From Salinicoccus carnicancri Crm (GTDB taxonomy: Bacteria > Bacillota > Bacilli > Staphylococcales > Salinicoccaceae), in NCBI RefSeq assembly GCF_000330705.1, contig NZ_ANAM01000008.1, positions 186,001 through 250,000 on the forward strand: a stretch of 64,000 nt of DNA, read 5' to 3'. Within the stretch, counting starts at the first letter, position 1, and every line of letters starts with the position of its first letter. The notes below the pieces were generated by a model. It saw only the letters and a program-made list of their open reading frames with translations. It did no database searches and was not told the origin of the DNA. Position numbers and translations under genes: made by a program. Of the stretch, positions 27,937 to 38,500 are shown one piece after another.

Positions 27937-27965
27937 ATTTTATTTCTTCAGATAAATTATGTCAA
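27937..27965 (-). promoter_or_regulatory. Promoter of the DUF485-symporter operon
   Basis: Perfect TTGACA (27965-27960), a 17-base spacer and TAAAAT (27942-27937) on the minus strand. Confidence 0.88.
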
Positions 27966-28004
27966 TTTTATGAATAATTAAAATGAAGTTTTTCATAAAA
28001 TAAA

Positions 28005-28034
28005 AAGCATTCCATAATTGAATATGGAATGCTT
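28005..28034 (-). terminator. Terminator after the lipoprotein gene
   Basis: A 12-bp perfect stem (AAGCATTCCATA with TATGGAATGCTT), six-base loop and T-rich tail on the minus strand. Confidence 0.88.
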
Positions 28035-28039
28035 ATAAT

Positions 28040-28798
28040 CTACATATCTTTCGGTTTTTCAAGGACGTCAATTTCACCGATCCTCATGTATTCCAGGTTG
28101 GATATCATATTGATTTCACTGCCCTCATCTTCTAGCGTCAGTGTCATTTTAGCGCCGGTATACTGATATTCGTCATTCAGCATCACTGTAACCTGGCCGT
28201 TCATGCTTTCGGCACCATCCAATGAATCCAGCACTTCCTGGTCGACAAAACCGGCAACGTCTTCAGATGAGCCGACAGGGAAAAGTATTTCATATCCCCC
28301 TTCCGTCTTTGTTGCCTCGCCTCCTTTGAAAGCCTCCAGGTTCTGGATGATTTCACCATAGGTGCTGCCGTTCATATCCACGTCGGCATCCTCTTCATTG
28401 ATGCTGCCGTCTTCATATGTGAAATGATCCCCGTCTATGACGTAGTGGACGTCCACTGCACTCCCGTTGTCGACTTCGACTTTCACTTCGTCCTGCTCAC
28501 TCTGTGTTGTTATTGTACGGACGACATTCTGCGCATCCCCGGAGGAAATGGTGAAAGTCTGTCTCGCTTCGTAACTGGAGGCTTCGCCCCATTCAGCAAC
28601 CGCCCGATCTATGATTTCAGATGCGTCAGCTTCAGACTGCTGACCTTCTCCAGACTCTTCTGTCTGCCCCTGCTCTTCGGTTTCTTCGGATGTATTTTGG
28701 GATTCATCTCCGGCGCTTTCTTCCTGGCCGGATCCGTCCCCGCTGCCGCAGGCAGTAAGAGCCGCCGACAGTAGTGCAAATAATAATATCCTTTTCAT
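28040..28798 (-). CDS. Predicted surface lipoprotein of unknown function
   Basis: A 252-residue precursor with a lipoprotein signal peptide: MKRILLFALLSAALTAC, lipobox LTAC with Cys17. Residues 18-60 are a low-complexity Gly/Ser/Glu/Gln linker, very acidic as is common in halotolerant species. The rest looks like a beta-rich extracellular domain (about 60-250) similar in style to LolA/LppX-like or DUF6612 lipoproteins, but I cannot assign it firmly. It is monocistronic, between pyk and the symporter operon. Confidence 0.75.
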   Translation of the reverse strand: MKRILLFALLSAALTACGSGDGSGQEESAGDESQNTSEETEEQGQTEESGEGQQSEADASEIIDRAVAEWGEASSYEARQTFTISSGDAQNVVRTITTQSEQDEVKVEVDNGSAVDVHYVIDGDHFTYEDGSINEEDADVDMNGSTYGEIIQNLEAFKGGEATKTEGGYEILFPVGSSEDVAGFVDQEVLDSLDGAESMNGQVTVMLNDEYQYTGAKMTLTLEDEGSEINMISNLEYMRIGEIDVLEKPKDM

Positions 28799-28866
28799 TT
28801 AAGCCACCTCAACATCATTATACCGGCACCCTGCAATCTCCACAACAATAAAAAATGCATATGAAA

Positions 28867-28902
28867 GCCCCGGAAACCAGACTGTAGCACAGTTTCCGGG
28901 GC
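28867..28902 (-). terminator. Terminator after pyk
   Basis: A perfect 11-bp GC-rich stem (GCCCCGGAAAC with GTTTCCGGGGC), a long loop and a short T-tract on the minus strand. Confidence 0.7.
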
Positions 28903-28929
28903 CTGTGTCACTATGTGACTGTGTTTATA

Positions 28930-30690
28930 CTACAATACATTTGCGTGGCCGCTGAATATGCAGTTCTGTTCCGAATCCAACGTAATGACCATACCGTCCT
29001 CCAATACTTCGAAGGCGTCGGATGCTCCGACAATTGTCGGCAGATCCAGGTTCAATCCGACGATTGCGCCATGTGAAGTCAGTCCGCCCTCAACCGTTAC
29101 GATGCCTGCGGCTTTCTCAAGAAGCTCAGTCATTTCCGGTTCAACAGACTGCGTGACAACAATCTTGTCTTCTATATCCTTTTCCTTTATCTCGGAAGCG
29201 GAACCAAGGACCACTGCTTCCGCCACAGTACTTTTGCGCCCGATACCCTGAGCACGAATGAGCACATCACCCACAATATGGAGCTTCATTAAATTCGTTG
29301 TGCCTGCTTCGCCTGCAGGGACACCGGCCGTAATGATCAGCAGATCACCGTATGTTGCAAAACCTTCTTCGAGGGCAGCTGACACTGAAGTGTTCAGGAG
29401 CGCATCCGTATCCCTTCTGCCTTCCTTCAGCACAGGATGGACACCCCAGACGAGCTGAAGCTGACGGGCAACCTGATCGTGCGGTGTGACGGCAACGATC
29501 TCTGCATGCGGACGGTATTTGGAAATCATTCTTGCAGTATGGCCGGATTCTGTCGCTGCGACAATCGCCTTACACTTAAGGTTCAATGCCGTATGGGCAA
29601 CCGAAACGCCGATTGCTGTAACCATGTTAGTCTGCAGTGATTTCGTCCGCTCGGACAACAGCTTCTTATAATCCTGTGCATCTTCCGCTGATAAAGCGAT
29701 GCTTGCCATCGTCTGTACAGATTCAAGCGGATAATCACCCGCTGCTGTTTCACCACTGAGCATGACTGCATCCGTGCCGTCATATATCGCGTTGGCCACG
29801 TCACTGGCTTCAGCACGTGTACACCTCGGATTATTCTGCATGGAGTCCAGCATCTGTGTGGCAGTAATTACCGGCTTCCCTATCAGATTACACTTTTTGA
29901 TGAGTGCCTTCTGAACCATCGGCACAGATTCAGGTGGAATCTCGACACCCATATCTCCGCGTGCAACCATGAGACCGTCGGAGATCTCAAGTATGCTGTC
30001 GATATTGTCGATCCCTTCCTGATTCTCTATTTTCGGAATGATTTTGATGGATTCTGCTGATTTTTCCTCTAGCAGCTCACGGATTTCAAGTACGTCACTG
30101 TTTGTACGGATGAAACTCGCCGCTATGAAGTCAATATTCTCATCTATGCCGAAAATAATATCCTCACGGTCTTTGTCGGTGATGCCCGGAAGCTTCACGG
30201 ATACACCGGGAACATTGACGCCTTTTTTATTTTTAAGGATACCGTCATTCAATACACGGCAGTGGATTTCTCCTTTGTCATGCTGGATATCCTCTACTTT
30301 GAGTTCCACAAGACCGTCATCCAGAAGGATGCGGTTTTCAGTATCCACATCGTCAATAAGTCCCGGATATGTGATGGAGAACTTTTCGCTGTCGCCTGTG
30401 ACCTCCTCCATCATGACGATGATTTCCTGGCCTTTTTCAAGTTCCACCGCTCCGCCTTCCATACTGTGTGTGCGTATTTCAGGCCCTTTTGTATCAAGCA
30501 GTATTGCCACTGTCTTACCGAGTTTATCTGCAGTTTCCCTGATATTTTTGATGCGCGAACGGTGTTCCTCATGATCCCCGTGGGAGAAATTGAGACGCGC
30601 CACATTCATGCCTGCTTCTATCAGTTTTTCAAGCGTTTCCGGGTGTTCGGAAGCCGGGCCGATGGTACATACGATCTTTGTATTGCGCAT
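28930..30690 (-). CDS. pyk: Pyruvate kinase with C-terminal PEP-utiliser domain
   Basis: Final ATP-forming step of glycolysis. The 586 residues match the long Bacillus/Staphylococcus form. Motifs: CTIGPAS (8-14), RLNFSHGD, catalytic lysine in [11 protein letters not shown] (about 218-228), [21 protein letters not shown]. An extra C-terminal domain of about 110 residues carries [17 protein letters not shown] with the PEP-utiliser histidine. AGGAGG lies upstream, and the gene follows pfkA by 13 bases. Confidence 0.97.
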   Translation of the reverse strand: MRNTKIVCTIGPASEHPETLEKLIEAGMNVARLNFSHGDHEEHRSRIKNIRETADKLGKTVAILLDTKGPEIRTHSMEGGAVELEKGQEIIVMMEEVTGDSEKFSITYPGLIDDVDTENRILLDDGLVELKVEDIQHDKGEIHCRVLNDGILKNKKGVNVPGVSVKLPGITDKDREDIIFGIDENIDFIAASFIRTNSDVLEIRELLEEKSAESIKIIPKIENQEGIDNIDSILEISDGLMVARGDMGVEIPPESVPMVQKALIKKCNLIGKPVITATQMLDSMQNNPRCTRAEASDVANAIYDGTDAVMLSGETAAGDYPLESVQTMASIALSAEDAQDYKKLLSERTKSLQTNMVTAIGVSVAHTALNLKCKAIVAATESGHTARMISKYRPHAEIVAVTPHDQVARQLQLVWGVHPVLKEGRRDTDALLNTSVSAALEEGFATYGDLLIITAGVPAGEAGTTNLMKLHIVGDVLIRAQGIGRKSTVAEAVVLGSASEIKEKDIEDKIVVTQSVEPEMTELLEKAAGIVTVEGGLTSHGAIVGLNLDLPTIVGASDAFEVLEDGMVITLDSEQNCIFSGHANVL

Positions 30691-30703
30691 TTATGATTTC
30701 CTC

Positions 30704-31708
<1,005 letters not shown>

Positions 31709-31756
31709 TCAGTATACCTTAGCCAAGTATTGCCGCTTTGAAACCGTTTTACACAT

Positions 31757-31788
31757 AAAAAAGAACAGCCGCCGTCAAGACTGTTCTT
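31757..31788 (-). terminator. Terminator overlapping the 3' end of accA
   Basis: AAGAACAG and CTGTTCTT (31781-31788 with 31761-31768) form an 8-bp stem, followed by T's on the minus strand. The accA stop codon (31777-31775) lies in the loop. Confidence 0.8.
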
Positions 31789-32728
31789 CGTAAACGCCAA
31801 TATCCATATATTTCTGATAACGGTCTTCCATGAGGGCATCCCGGTCTAACTGTGACAGTTCTTCCAAATGCTTTCCGAGAACCCCGTCGAGCGTTCCGTA
31901 TACGGTATCCTTGTCATTGTGTGCCCCGCCCTGGGGTTCTGCAATCACTTCATCTGCAATGCCCAGTTCCTTCAGGTCATCTGCAGTGATTTTGAGTGAT
32001 TCTGCCGCTATCTCCTTCAAAGAAGAATCTTTGAAAAGGATGCTTGCCGCCCCTTCAGGGGAAATCACTGAATATGTGGCATTTTCAAGCATAAGGAGCC
32101 GGTTGCAGACACCGAGCGCCAAAGCACCGCCCGAGCCGCCTTCACCTATCACCACGCTGATGACGGGTACTTTAAGCCCGGCCATTTCAACAAGGTTGCG
32201 TGCAATGGATTCACTCTGGCCGCGTTCTTCGGCCGCTCTGCCTGGATAAGCGCCTTTCGTATCGATGAAACAGATGACCGGACGGTTGAATTTATCCGCC
32301 TGTTTCATGAGTCTCAGGGCTTTTCTGTAGCCGTCCGGATGCGCCATGCCGAAATTACGCTTGATGTTATCTTTCGTATCACGTCCGCGCTGATGACCGA
32401 TGATTGTGACAGGCGTGCCTTTATAGGTGGCGATGCCACCGACAATCGCCGCGTCATCACTGTACACCCGGTCTCCAAAGAATTCGATGAAGTCATCGAA
32501 CATTGCATCAATGTATTCAAGCGTCGTCGGACGGTTTATATATCTCGCAATCTCCACGCGCTGCCATGGTGTCAGGTTGTTGTATATTTCGTTCTTCTTG
32601 TCTGTTACTTTCTTTTCAAGAAAACTGATTTCCTTGGTCAGATCCAGCTTGTTTTTCGCCGCATACTTTTCCAGTTCCCCAATTTTCTCTTCAAGTTCCT
32701 GTATGGGTTTCTCAAATTCGAACGCCAT
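31775..32728 (-). CDS. accA: Acetyl-CoA carboxylase carboxyltransferase subunit alpha
   Basis: With AccD it forms the carboxyltransferase that makes malonyl-CoA for fatty acid synthesis. The 317 residues have an N-terminal coiled region ([15 protein letters not shown]) and a crotonase fold with [31 protein letters not shown] and [15 protein letters not shown]. It starts two bases after accD. It is the last gene of the malic enzyme-gntR-accD-accA operon. Confidence 0.97.
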   Translation of the reverse strand: MAFEFEKPIQELEEKIGELEKYAAKNKLDLTKEISFLEKKVTDKKNEIYNNLTPWQRVEIARYINRPTTLEYIDAMFDDFIEFFGDRVYSDDAAIVGGIATYKGTPVTIIGHQRGRDTKDNIKRNFGMAHPDGYRKALRLMKQADKFNRPVICFIDTKGAYPGRAAEERGQSESIARNLVEMAGLKVPVISVVIGEGGSGGALALGVCNRLLMLENATYSVISPEGAASILFKDSSLKEIAAESLKITADDLKELGIADEVIAEPQGGAHNDKDTVYGTLDGVLGKHLEELSQLDRDALMEDRYQKYMDIGVYEEQS

Positions 32729-32730
32729 GA

Positions 32731-33582
32731 CTACACCCCGCTATGCATTCTGAGTATTTTTCCGAGATAGTCTTTCATATCATTACGGTCTACGACCCTG
32801 TCAAGCTGTCCATGTTTAAGCAGGAATTCCGCCGTCTGGAAATCATCGGGCAGTTTCTCCTTGATGGTCTCTTCGATGACGCGTCTACCCGCAAAACCGA
32901 TGAGGGCACCTGTTTCAGCCAGATTGATATCCCCGACTGAAGCAAAGCTGGCCGACACACCGCCTGTTGTGGGGTTCGTCATATAGGCAATGTATAAAAG
33001 TCCCGCCTGACTGTGTTTTTCCACCGCCACACTCACTTTGGCCATCTGCATCAGGGAGATGATGCCCTCCTGCATGCGGGCACCGCCGCTCGCTGTGAAA
33101 ACGATGACCGGCAGCCCTCTTTCAGTGGCGTAGTTAAATGATCTGGCGAGCTTTTCACCGACAGCAGACCCCATGCTTCCCATTCTGAACCGTGAATCCA
33201 TGATGGCCACAACCGTCCGTGTACCATCTATTTCACCTTCCGCACAGACCACCGCTTCATTCAGCCCTGTCTTCTGCTGGTCCTTTTCAAGTTTAGATCC
33301 ATAATTCGGGAATTCAAGAGGATTGGCGGATGCTACTTCTTCAAAAAGTACTGTAGCCGTGTCCTCATCCATCAGTGCCTCCATGCGTTCAACGCTTGTT
33401 ATAGGCAGGTGATGATTGCAGTTTGTACAGACATTGAGTCTTTTATAAAGTTCTTTCGAATAAAGGATCTTTTTACAGTTCGGGCATTTGGTCATGATTG
33501 AAGCGCTGTTTTCGAATGTACCGTCATTCGAGTTGGTTTCATTTACTTTTTTATTCAGCTTGGAAAACAAGTCTTTTAGCAT
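32731..33582 (-). CDS. accD: Acetyl-CoA carboxylase carboxyltransferase subunit beta
   Basis: Beta half of the carboxyltransferase. The 283 residues have a four-cysteine zinc ribbon (C33, C36, C52, C55), then the crotonase core with [27 protein letters not shown] and [14 protein letters not shown]. It lies 19 bases after the GntR gene and is coupled to accA. Confidence 0.97.
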   Translation of the reverse strand: MLKDLFSKLNKKVNETNSNDGTFENSASIMTKCPNCKKILYSKELYKRLNVCTNCNHHLPITSVERMEALMDEDTATVLFEEVASANPLEFPNYGSKLEKDQQKTGLNEAVVCAEGEIDGTRTVVAIMDSRFRMGSMGSAVGEKLARSFNYATERGLPVIVFTASGGARMQEGIISLMQMAKVSVAVEKHSQAGLLYIAYMTNPTTGGVSASFASVGDINLAETGALIGFAGRRVIEETIKEKLPDDFQTAEFLLKHGQLDRVVDRNDMKDYLGKILRMHSGV

Positions 33583-33601
33583 ACTTAACCCCTTGTTTCT
33601 A

Positions 33602-34027
33602 TTACGAATTGAAAGCCCGTGAATATTTATCGAGCAAAACGTGAATTTTTTTTAATATTTGATTGTCATCGTCATAGACAGACATGTCTTCATCGCCATA
33701 CTTTGTCCTGACATGATTTTCAATCATTTCTTTGATCTCTATGATTTCATCCTGCTGTCTTTTTGTTCTGATGAGGTACTTGCCGATCAATTGGAATAAT
33801 TGATGGTTGTCTATGTCGGCGAGGAAAGTCCCTTCACCGCGGCGTACATAAATGATACCAAGCAGTTCAAGGGCCCTGAGCGCTTCTCTGACACTCTGCC
33901 GGCTGACATTCAGCTTATCCTTCAAATACCTCTCACTCGGGAGCTTTTCGCCCACCTGGATATTTTCAGCTTCCACCAGGTTGTGAATCTGTTCTACGAT
34001 ATGTTCCAAACCCGTTCTTTCTTCCAT
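33602..34027 (-). CDS. GntR/FadR-type transcriptional regulator with a shortened C-terminus
   Basis: The 141 residues carry a GntR winged helix-turn-helix (about 10-75: [29 protein letters not shown] in part, then YVRRGEGTF). The remaining 66 residues are mostly helical and acidic. FadR/FCD members are usually 220-240 residues, so most of the effector-binding domain is missing. It lies between the malic enzyme gene and accD with gaps of 16 and 19 bases. A FadR-type palindrome over the operon's predicted transcription start makes autoregulation likely. The signal it senses is unknown. Confidence 0.88.
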   Translation of the reverse strand: MEERTGLEHIVEQIHNLVEAENIQVGEKLPSERYLKDKLNVSRQSVREALRALELLGIIYVRRGEGTFLADIDNHQLFQLIGKYLIRTKRQQDEIIEIKEMIENHVRTKYGDEDMSVYDDDNQILKKIHVLLDKYSRAFNS

Positions 34028-34043
34028 AGTCCCCCCGTATTTG

Positions 34044-35264
34044 CTACGTTAGATTTAGCGCATTCTGGTAGACCTCTTCCGGGTCCACTTTGATACGGCT
34101 GACTCCGCTTTCCATAGCCGCTTTTGCCACTGCTTTTGCAACGTTGGGAGCGACTTCCTTGTTGAATGCATCCGGGATGACATAATCAGCCCTCAGTTCA
34201 TCTTCAGAAATCAGGTCGGCAATCGCAATGACAGCCGCTTTTTTCATTTCGTCATTGATATGTGTTGCACGCACATCAAGTGCACCCCTGAATATGCCCG
34301 GGAATGCGAGTACATTATTGATCTGGTTCGGGAAATCACTGCGTCCCGTCCCTATGATGCTTGCGCCTGCAGCTTTTGCCGTATCAGGCATGATTTCAGG
34401 ATTCGGGTTCGCCATGGCGAAGATGATCGGATCGTCTGCCATTGTCTTGACCATCTCTTCGGTCAATGCACCTTCGATGGAAACCCCGATGAATACATCG
34501 GCATCCTGAATCACATCTTCCAGCCCGCCTTCGACCTGATCCTGATTTGTGAACTGCGCAATTTTTTCCTTGACCGGGTTCATGCCATTCGGTCGGCCTT
34601 CATAGATTGCACCTCTTGAATCACACATGATCATCTCTTTTACACCGAAGCTGTACAGCAGGTTGACAATCGCAACGCCCGCAGCCCCGGCGCCGTTCAG
34701 GACGACCTTGATCTTATTCAGGGAACGACCCGTCAGCTTCAGCGCATTCATAAGACCACTCAAAGTCACAATTGCAGTGCCGTGCTGATCGTCATGAAAA
34801 ACCGGTATATCCGTCTCCCGGCTCAGTCTCTCCTCAATCTCGAAGCATCTCGGTGCAGAAATATCCTCCAGATTGATTCCTCCGAAAATGGGGGTCATCA
34901 ATTTGACCGTGTTGACAATTTCATCCACGTCATTCGTCTCGAGTGCTATCGGGAAAGAATCCACACCGGCAAAATTTTTGAAAAGCGCACTTTTGCCTTC
35001 CATTACAGGCAGGCTGGCTTTCGCGCCGATATTGCCGAGTCCGAGTACTGCGGATCCATCCGTCACCACACCAACTGTGTTGCTTTTAATTGTATAGTCG
35101 AAGACTGTGCGTTCATCCTCATAGATCTCTTTGCACGGTTCGGCAACACCCGGGGAATAGGCCAGGCTGAGTGCCTCCCTGTCTTTGATTTCCACCTTGG
35201 AATTTACTGATAGTTTTCCCTGCTTCTGCTTGTGCATGTGTAGTGCATCATCTCTTAGCGACAA
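34044..35264 (-). CDS. ytsJ: NAD(P)-dependent malic enzyme (YtsJ-like)
   Basis: Decarboxylates malate to pyruvate, yielding reducing power for fatty acid synthesis. The 406 residues show LSLAYSPGVAEPC, GLGNIGAKASLPVMEGK, FHDDQHGTAIVT (metal and substrate site) and the Rossmann motif NGAGAAGVAI (about 190). The start is TTG at 35264 with GGGAG six bases upstream; the product then begins MSLRDDALHMHKQKQGKL, aligning from residue 1 with Bacillus YtsJ. It is the first gene of the operon with gntR-accDA. A 71-base regulatory gap separates it from dnaE. Confidence 0.95.
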   Translation of the reverse strand: MSLRDDALHMHKQKQGKLSVNSKVEIKDREALSLAYSPGVAEPCKEIYEDERTVFDYTIKSNTVGVVTDGSAVLGLGNIGAKASLPVMEGKSALFKNFAGVDSFPIALETNDVDEIVNTVKLMTPIFGGINLEDISAPRCFEIEERLSRETDIPVFHDDQHGTAIVTLSGLMNALKLTGRSLNKIKVVLNGAGAAGVAIVNLLYSFGVKEMIMCDSRGAIYEGRPNGMNPVKEKIAQFTNQDQVEGGLEDVIQDADVFIGVSIEGALTEEMVKTMADDPIIFAMANPNPEIMPDTAKAAGASIIGTGRSDFPNQINNVLAFPGIFRGALDVRATHINDEMKKAAVIAIADLISEDELRADYVIPDAFNKEVAPNVAKAVAKAAMESGVSRIKVDPEEVYQNALNLT

Positions 35265-35283
35265 ATTGATCTCCCTTTCTCTG

Positions 35284-35298
35284 AGTGGTCATACCACT
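35284..35298. promoter_or_regulatory. FadR/GntR-type operator at the malic enzyme operon start
   Basis: AGTGGT-CAT-ACCACT is a perfect inverted repeat with six-base arms. Its core fits the FadR-subfamily GntR motif TNGTNNNACNA at every fixed position. It begins five bases after the -10 box, so it covers the predicted transcription start. Confidence 0.75.
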
Positions 35299-35302
35299 TT
35301 TT

Positions 35303-35331
35303 ATATTAACATTATCGATATTGTGTGACAA
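35303..35331 (-). promoter_or_regulatory. Promoter of the malic enzyme-gntR-accDA operon
   Basis: TTGTCA (35331-35326), a 17-base spacer and TAATAT (35308-35303) on the minus strand, immediately after the dnaE stop. Confidence 0.85.
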
Positions 35332-35335
35332 CAAA

Positions 35336-38300
35336 TTATCTTAAAATACGTATATCCTCTTTATCCAACATAGATATCAGCACCGGCAGATCCTGCAGCT
35401 TCACCCTGCCGATCTCTTCACGGTTCCCGAAATCCAGCACAGGAAGCCCCGCATTGCCGAGAACTTCACTGAAATCATACTTGTGGGCATGCCTGATGAA
35501 TACCTTCCCGGCCGATTTCAAATATTCCCTTTCGAAAACTTCGGGAGTATCGGCATCATCTATAATGAGCTGTTTCCGACCTTTCCTCTCCTCTATCCTG
35601 CCGGATGTCACCAGCATCTTCTCAGACAGCCTGCCATGGATATTGAAGTAGACTTTCGGGAAAATGACCGCCTCCATCTCATGGAAACCATCGGAAACAC
35701 TTGCGAATGCCATGTTCTGCCCTTTTTTGGTCCGGATCACTTTCACGTTCTCGTAGAACAGCAGATAATCCCCCCGCCGCCTGTCGTGATGAAGCAGTGT
35801 AAAAGGAATGTACTGCATATCCCTGTGCATGATCTTGACCGGATGCTCCGAGATGTAGAAACCGAATACTTCCTTCTCCCCTTCGAGCATTTCCAGAGGT
35901 TCCATCTCTTCGACATACTGGTACTCTTTTTTTACACTGAAACCCAGCGTACTCAGAAAAGAATCATGCGAATACTCATCACCACTTATACTCTCCACCA
36001 TGGAAAGCGACTGGAGCATCGTTTTCCTGTTCTCCCGAAAACTGTCCAGTGCCCCCGAGATGATCAGCTGATGCAGCATCTTTTTGTTCAGATTGACAGA
36101 CTTCACGCGTGTTTTCAGATCATACAGATCTTTGAAAGGTCCGTTCTTCCTTTCTTCTACTATGGCTTCAGCCGTGCGGAAAGTAATTCCGCCGATCATC
36201 CCGAACCCCAGTCTGATACCGTTTCCTGCCGTGTTCATCCAGACTGAGCGGTTGATATCAGGGGGCAGGATATCTATCTGCAGCTGCCTGATTTCATCAG
36301 TCACCTGCTTCATCTTCACATCGTTGCCGAAGTGGTGCGTCAGAATTACAGCATAAAAAATCTCGGGGTGTTTTGTCTTTATATACGCCAGTATATAGGA
36401 AATGCGGCTGTATGCAATCGCATGACTCTTTACAAAACCGTAGTCGGCAAATTCCAGGATCAGATTGAAAATGAACTGTCCGAGTTCAGTTCCATATCCC
36501 CTGGAAGCCGCCCCCTGTTCGAAATGGGAACGCTCCTTCTCAAGTGTCGCCCTGTCCTTCTTACTCATCGCCCGTCTGAGTATATCCGCCTCTGCGTATG
36601 AATAGCCGGCTATTTTAGCGGCAATCTGCATGATCTGCTCCTGGTATACTATGACACCATACGTCTCCTCCAATATTTCTGTGAGGTCGGGATGCGGGTA
36701 CGACACCCCGCCGGGGTTCTCCTTCCCTTCTATGAAATGTGGGATTTCCTTCATCGGGCCGGGCCTGTACAGTGCGATGACAGCAGCCAGGTCCAGAAAT
36801 CCCCTGGGATTCACATCCTGGATGACTTTGCGTATGCCGTCTGATTCGAGCTGGAATATGCCGAGAGTTGCCCCCCTGGCAAGAAGACGGTAGACATCCG
36901 GTTCATCGAGAGGAATACATTTCAAGTCGAAGTCTGGTTCCACATGCCGTATTCTATTGACCATATACCTGATCAATGACAGGTTCCTGAGTCCAAGCAC
37001 ATCAATTTTAAGCAGACCCGCCGACTCTACTTCCGTCATCGTCCACTGGCTCAGGGTATGACCCTCCGAGAAGATGACAGGTACGACGTCTGTCAGAGGA
37101 CTTTCACTCAGCAGCACACCCGCAGCATGTGTCGAGGAATGCCTCGGCAGCCCTTCGACCTGCATGCATATGTCCCTGAAAATCCTGTATTTGTCATCGG
37201 CATCCATAAGCGCGCGGAAATTGTCTGATGAAAAGGCTCTTTCAAGTGCCACACCCGGACCATCCGGTATGATACCTGACACAAGTTTCAACTCTTCATC
37301 TGTAAATCCGAGGACACGACCGACGTCCCGGGCCGCCATCTTGGCACTGAGTGTACCGTAGGTAATGATGTGCGCAACGTTCATCGTACCGTATTTATCT
37401 ATGAGGTAATCGACAATCTCATCCCTGCGTGTATCTTCGAAGTCTATATCTATATCGGGCATCGTCACACGTTCAGGATTGAGGAAACGTTCGAAAAGCA
37501 GATTGTATTTGAGCGGATCTATTTCTGTGATGTTCAGGAGATATGATACGAGGCTGGCACTCGAGGAGCCCCGTCCGGGGCCGACATAGATTCCTGCATC
37601 CTTGGCGTAATTCACCGCATCCTGTACGATCAGAAAATAATCCTCATATCCCATCTCGATAATGATGCCGTATTCATATTCCAGGCGTTCCCTGTATTCT
37701 GGCTTGTCTCCGGCCACTGCAGGGAGTCTGTCCATAAGAAGCTGCCAGAGATATTCCTGCGAATCGCTGTTGTCAGGATGCGGGTACACTGGCAGGACAT
37801 TCTCCGTTTCAGGAACTGAGACATTACATTTTTGTACAATCTGCCTGTTGTGTTCCAGACAGGAATGCTCGTCCTCCGCCAGATCCTGATGGGTTTTGAC
37901 GAAAGCCGTTCCTGTCCGCTCACTGATTTCACCGGGGTCAAGCTTTATATTGTCACGGATTGCATTTAAAACCGTGAGCGCCGGCAGTCCGGATGGTGAA
38001 AGATAACGCGAGGCTTCGGCATATACTCTGGTATAGGCGTCACCGCTTACAGTATGGGACTGGTATTTATCGCTTTCAGCAGTATTCAAGGCGTCCAGAA
38101 TTGCCACTCCGGCGTCATTCGTTGCCATAGCGACGCATTCTTTTATATTGTCCGAGAGAAATGCAGGCGGAGTATGTTCAATCGACTTATAGGACAGCAT
38201 TGCCGACAGTCTTATGAGCTCCCTGTAGCCGCGGTCATTCTTTGCAATCAGTATCAGCGGTATGCCATCAAGCCCGTCCTCAACTTTTATCTCCATACCC

Positions 38301-38488
38301 GCGAGTGGCTTTACATCGTATCCGGGTGCTTTCTGCAAAAAGCTGTAGACACCGTGCATCCGATTGAAGTCTGTCAGAGCAACAGCATGCTGCCCATCGT
38401 CGGAAACCTTTTTTAAAAGTTCATCAATTCTGATGCTGCTGTTTAAAAAATCAAAACAGCTGTGTACGTTCAAATTGATCATGGACAA
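35336..38488 (-). CDS. dnaE: DNA polymerase III subunit alpha, DnaE type
   Basis: Error-prone-type replicative polymerase that extends primers on the lagging strand in Firmicutes, working with PolC. The 1050 residues are slightly shorter than Bacillus DnaE (about 1115). A PHP domain (about 1-200) comes first. The catalytic aspartates are in MPDIDIDFEDTRRDE (about 345) and GLLKIDVLGLRNL (about 505). A helix-hairpin-helix and an OB fold (VIRTKKGQNMAFASV, about 930-1000) follow. The start is TTG at 38488, after GGGG at five bases; the product MSMINLNVHSCFDFLNS aligns with homologues from residue 1. Confidence 0.95.
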   Translation of the reverse strand: MSMINLNVHSCFDFLNSSIRIDELLKKVSDDGQHAVALTDFNRMHGVYSFLQKAPGYDVKPLAGMEIKVEDGLDGIPLILIAKNDRGYRELIRLSAMLSYKSIEHTPPAFLSDNIKECVAMATNDAGVAILDALNTAESDKYQSHTVSGDAYTRVYAEASRYLSPSGLPALTVLNAIRDNIKLDPGEISERTGTAFVKTHQDLAEDEHSCLEHNRQIVQKCNVSVPETENVLPVYPHPDNSDSQEYLWQLLMDRLPAVAGDKPEYRERLEYEYGIIIEMGYEDYFLIVQDAVNYAKDAGIYVGPGRGSSSASLVSYLLNITEIDPLKYNLLFERFLNPERVTMPDIDIDFEDTRRDEIVDYLIDKYGTMNVAHIITYGTLSAKMAARDVGRVLGFTDEELKLVSGIIPDGPGVALERAFSSDNFRALMDADDKYRIFRDICMQVEGLPRHSSTHAAGVLLSESPLTDVVPVIFSEGHTLSQWTMTEVESAGLLKIDVLGLRNLSLIRYMVNRIRHVEPDFDLKCIPLDEPDVYRLLARGATLGIFQLESDGIRKVIQDVNPRGFLDLAAVIALYRPGPMKEIPHFIEGKENPGGVSYPHPDLTEILEETYGVIVYQEQIMQIAAKIAGYSYAEADILRRAMSKKDRATLEKERSHFEQGAASRGYGTELGQFIFNLILEFADYGFVKSHAIAYSRISYILAYIKTKHPEIFYAVILTHHFGNDVKMKQVTDEIRQLQIDILPPDINRSVWMNTAGNGIRLGFGMIGGITFRTAEAIVEERKNGPFKDLYDLKTRVKSVNLNKKMLHQLIISGALDSFRENRKTMLQSLSMVESISGDEYSHDSFLSTLGFSVKKEYQYVEEMEPLEMLEGEKEVFGFYISEHPVKIMHRDMQYIPFTLLHHDRRRGDYLLFYENVKVIRTKKGQNMAFASVSDGFHEMEAVIFPKVYFNIHGRLSEKMLVTSGRIEERKGRKQLIIDDADTPEVFEREYLKSAGKVFIRHAHKYDFSEVLGNAGLPVLDFGNREEIGRVKLQDLPVLISMLDKEDIRILR

Positions 38489-38500
38489 CTGCGCCCCTTT

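Noticed and set aside
28040-28798. Assignment of the lipoprotein to a specific lipid-carrier family
   Set aside because: Only the lipobox and general beta-rich character are visible; no diagnostic motif was found.
31738-31756. cre-like sequence upstream of pfkA (TGAAACCGTTTTAC)
   Set aside because: The last two conserved positions do not match and there is no supporting second element.
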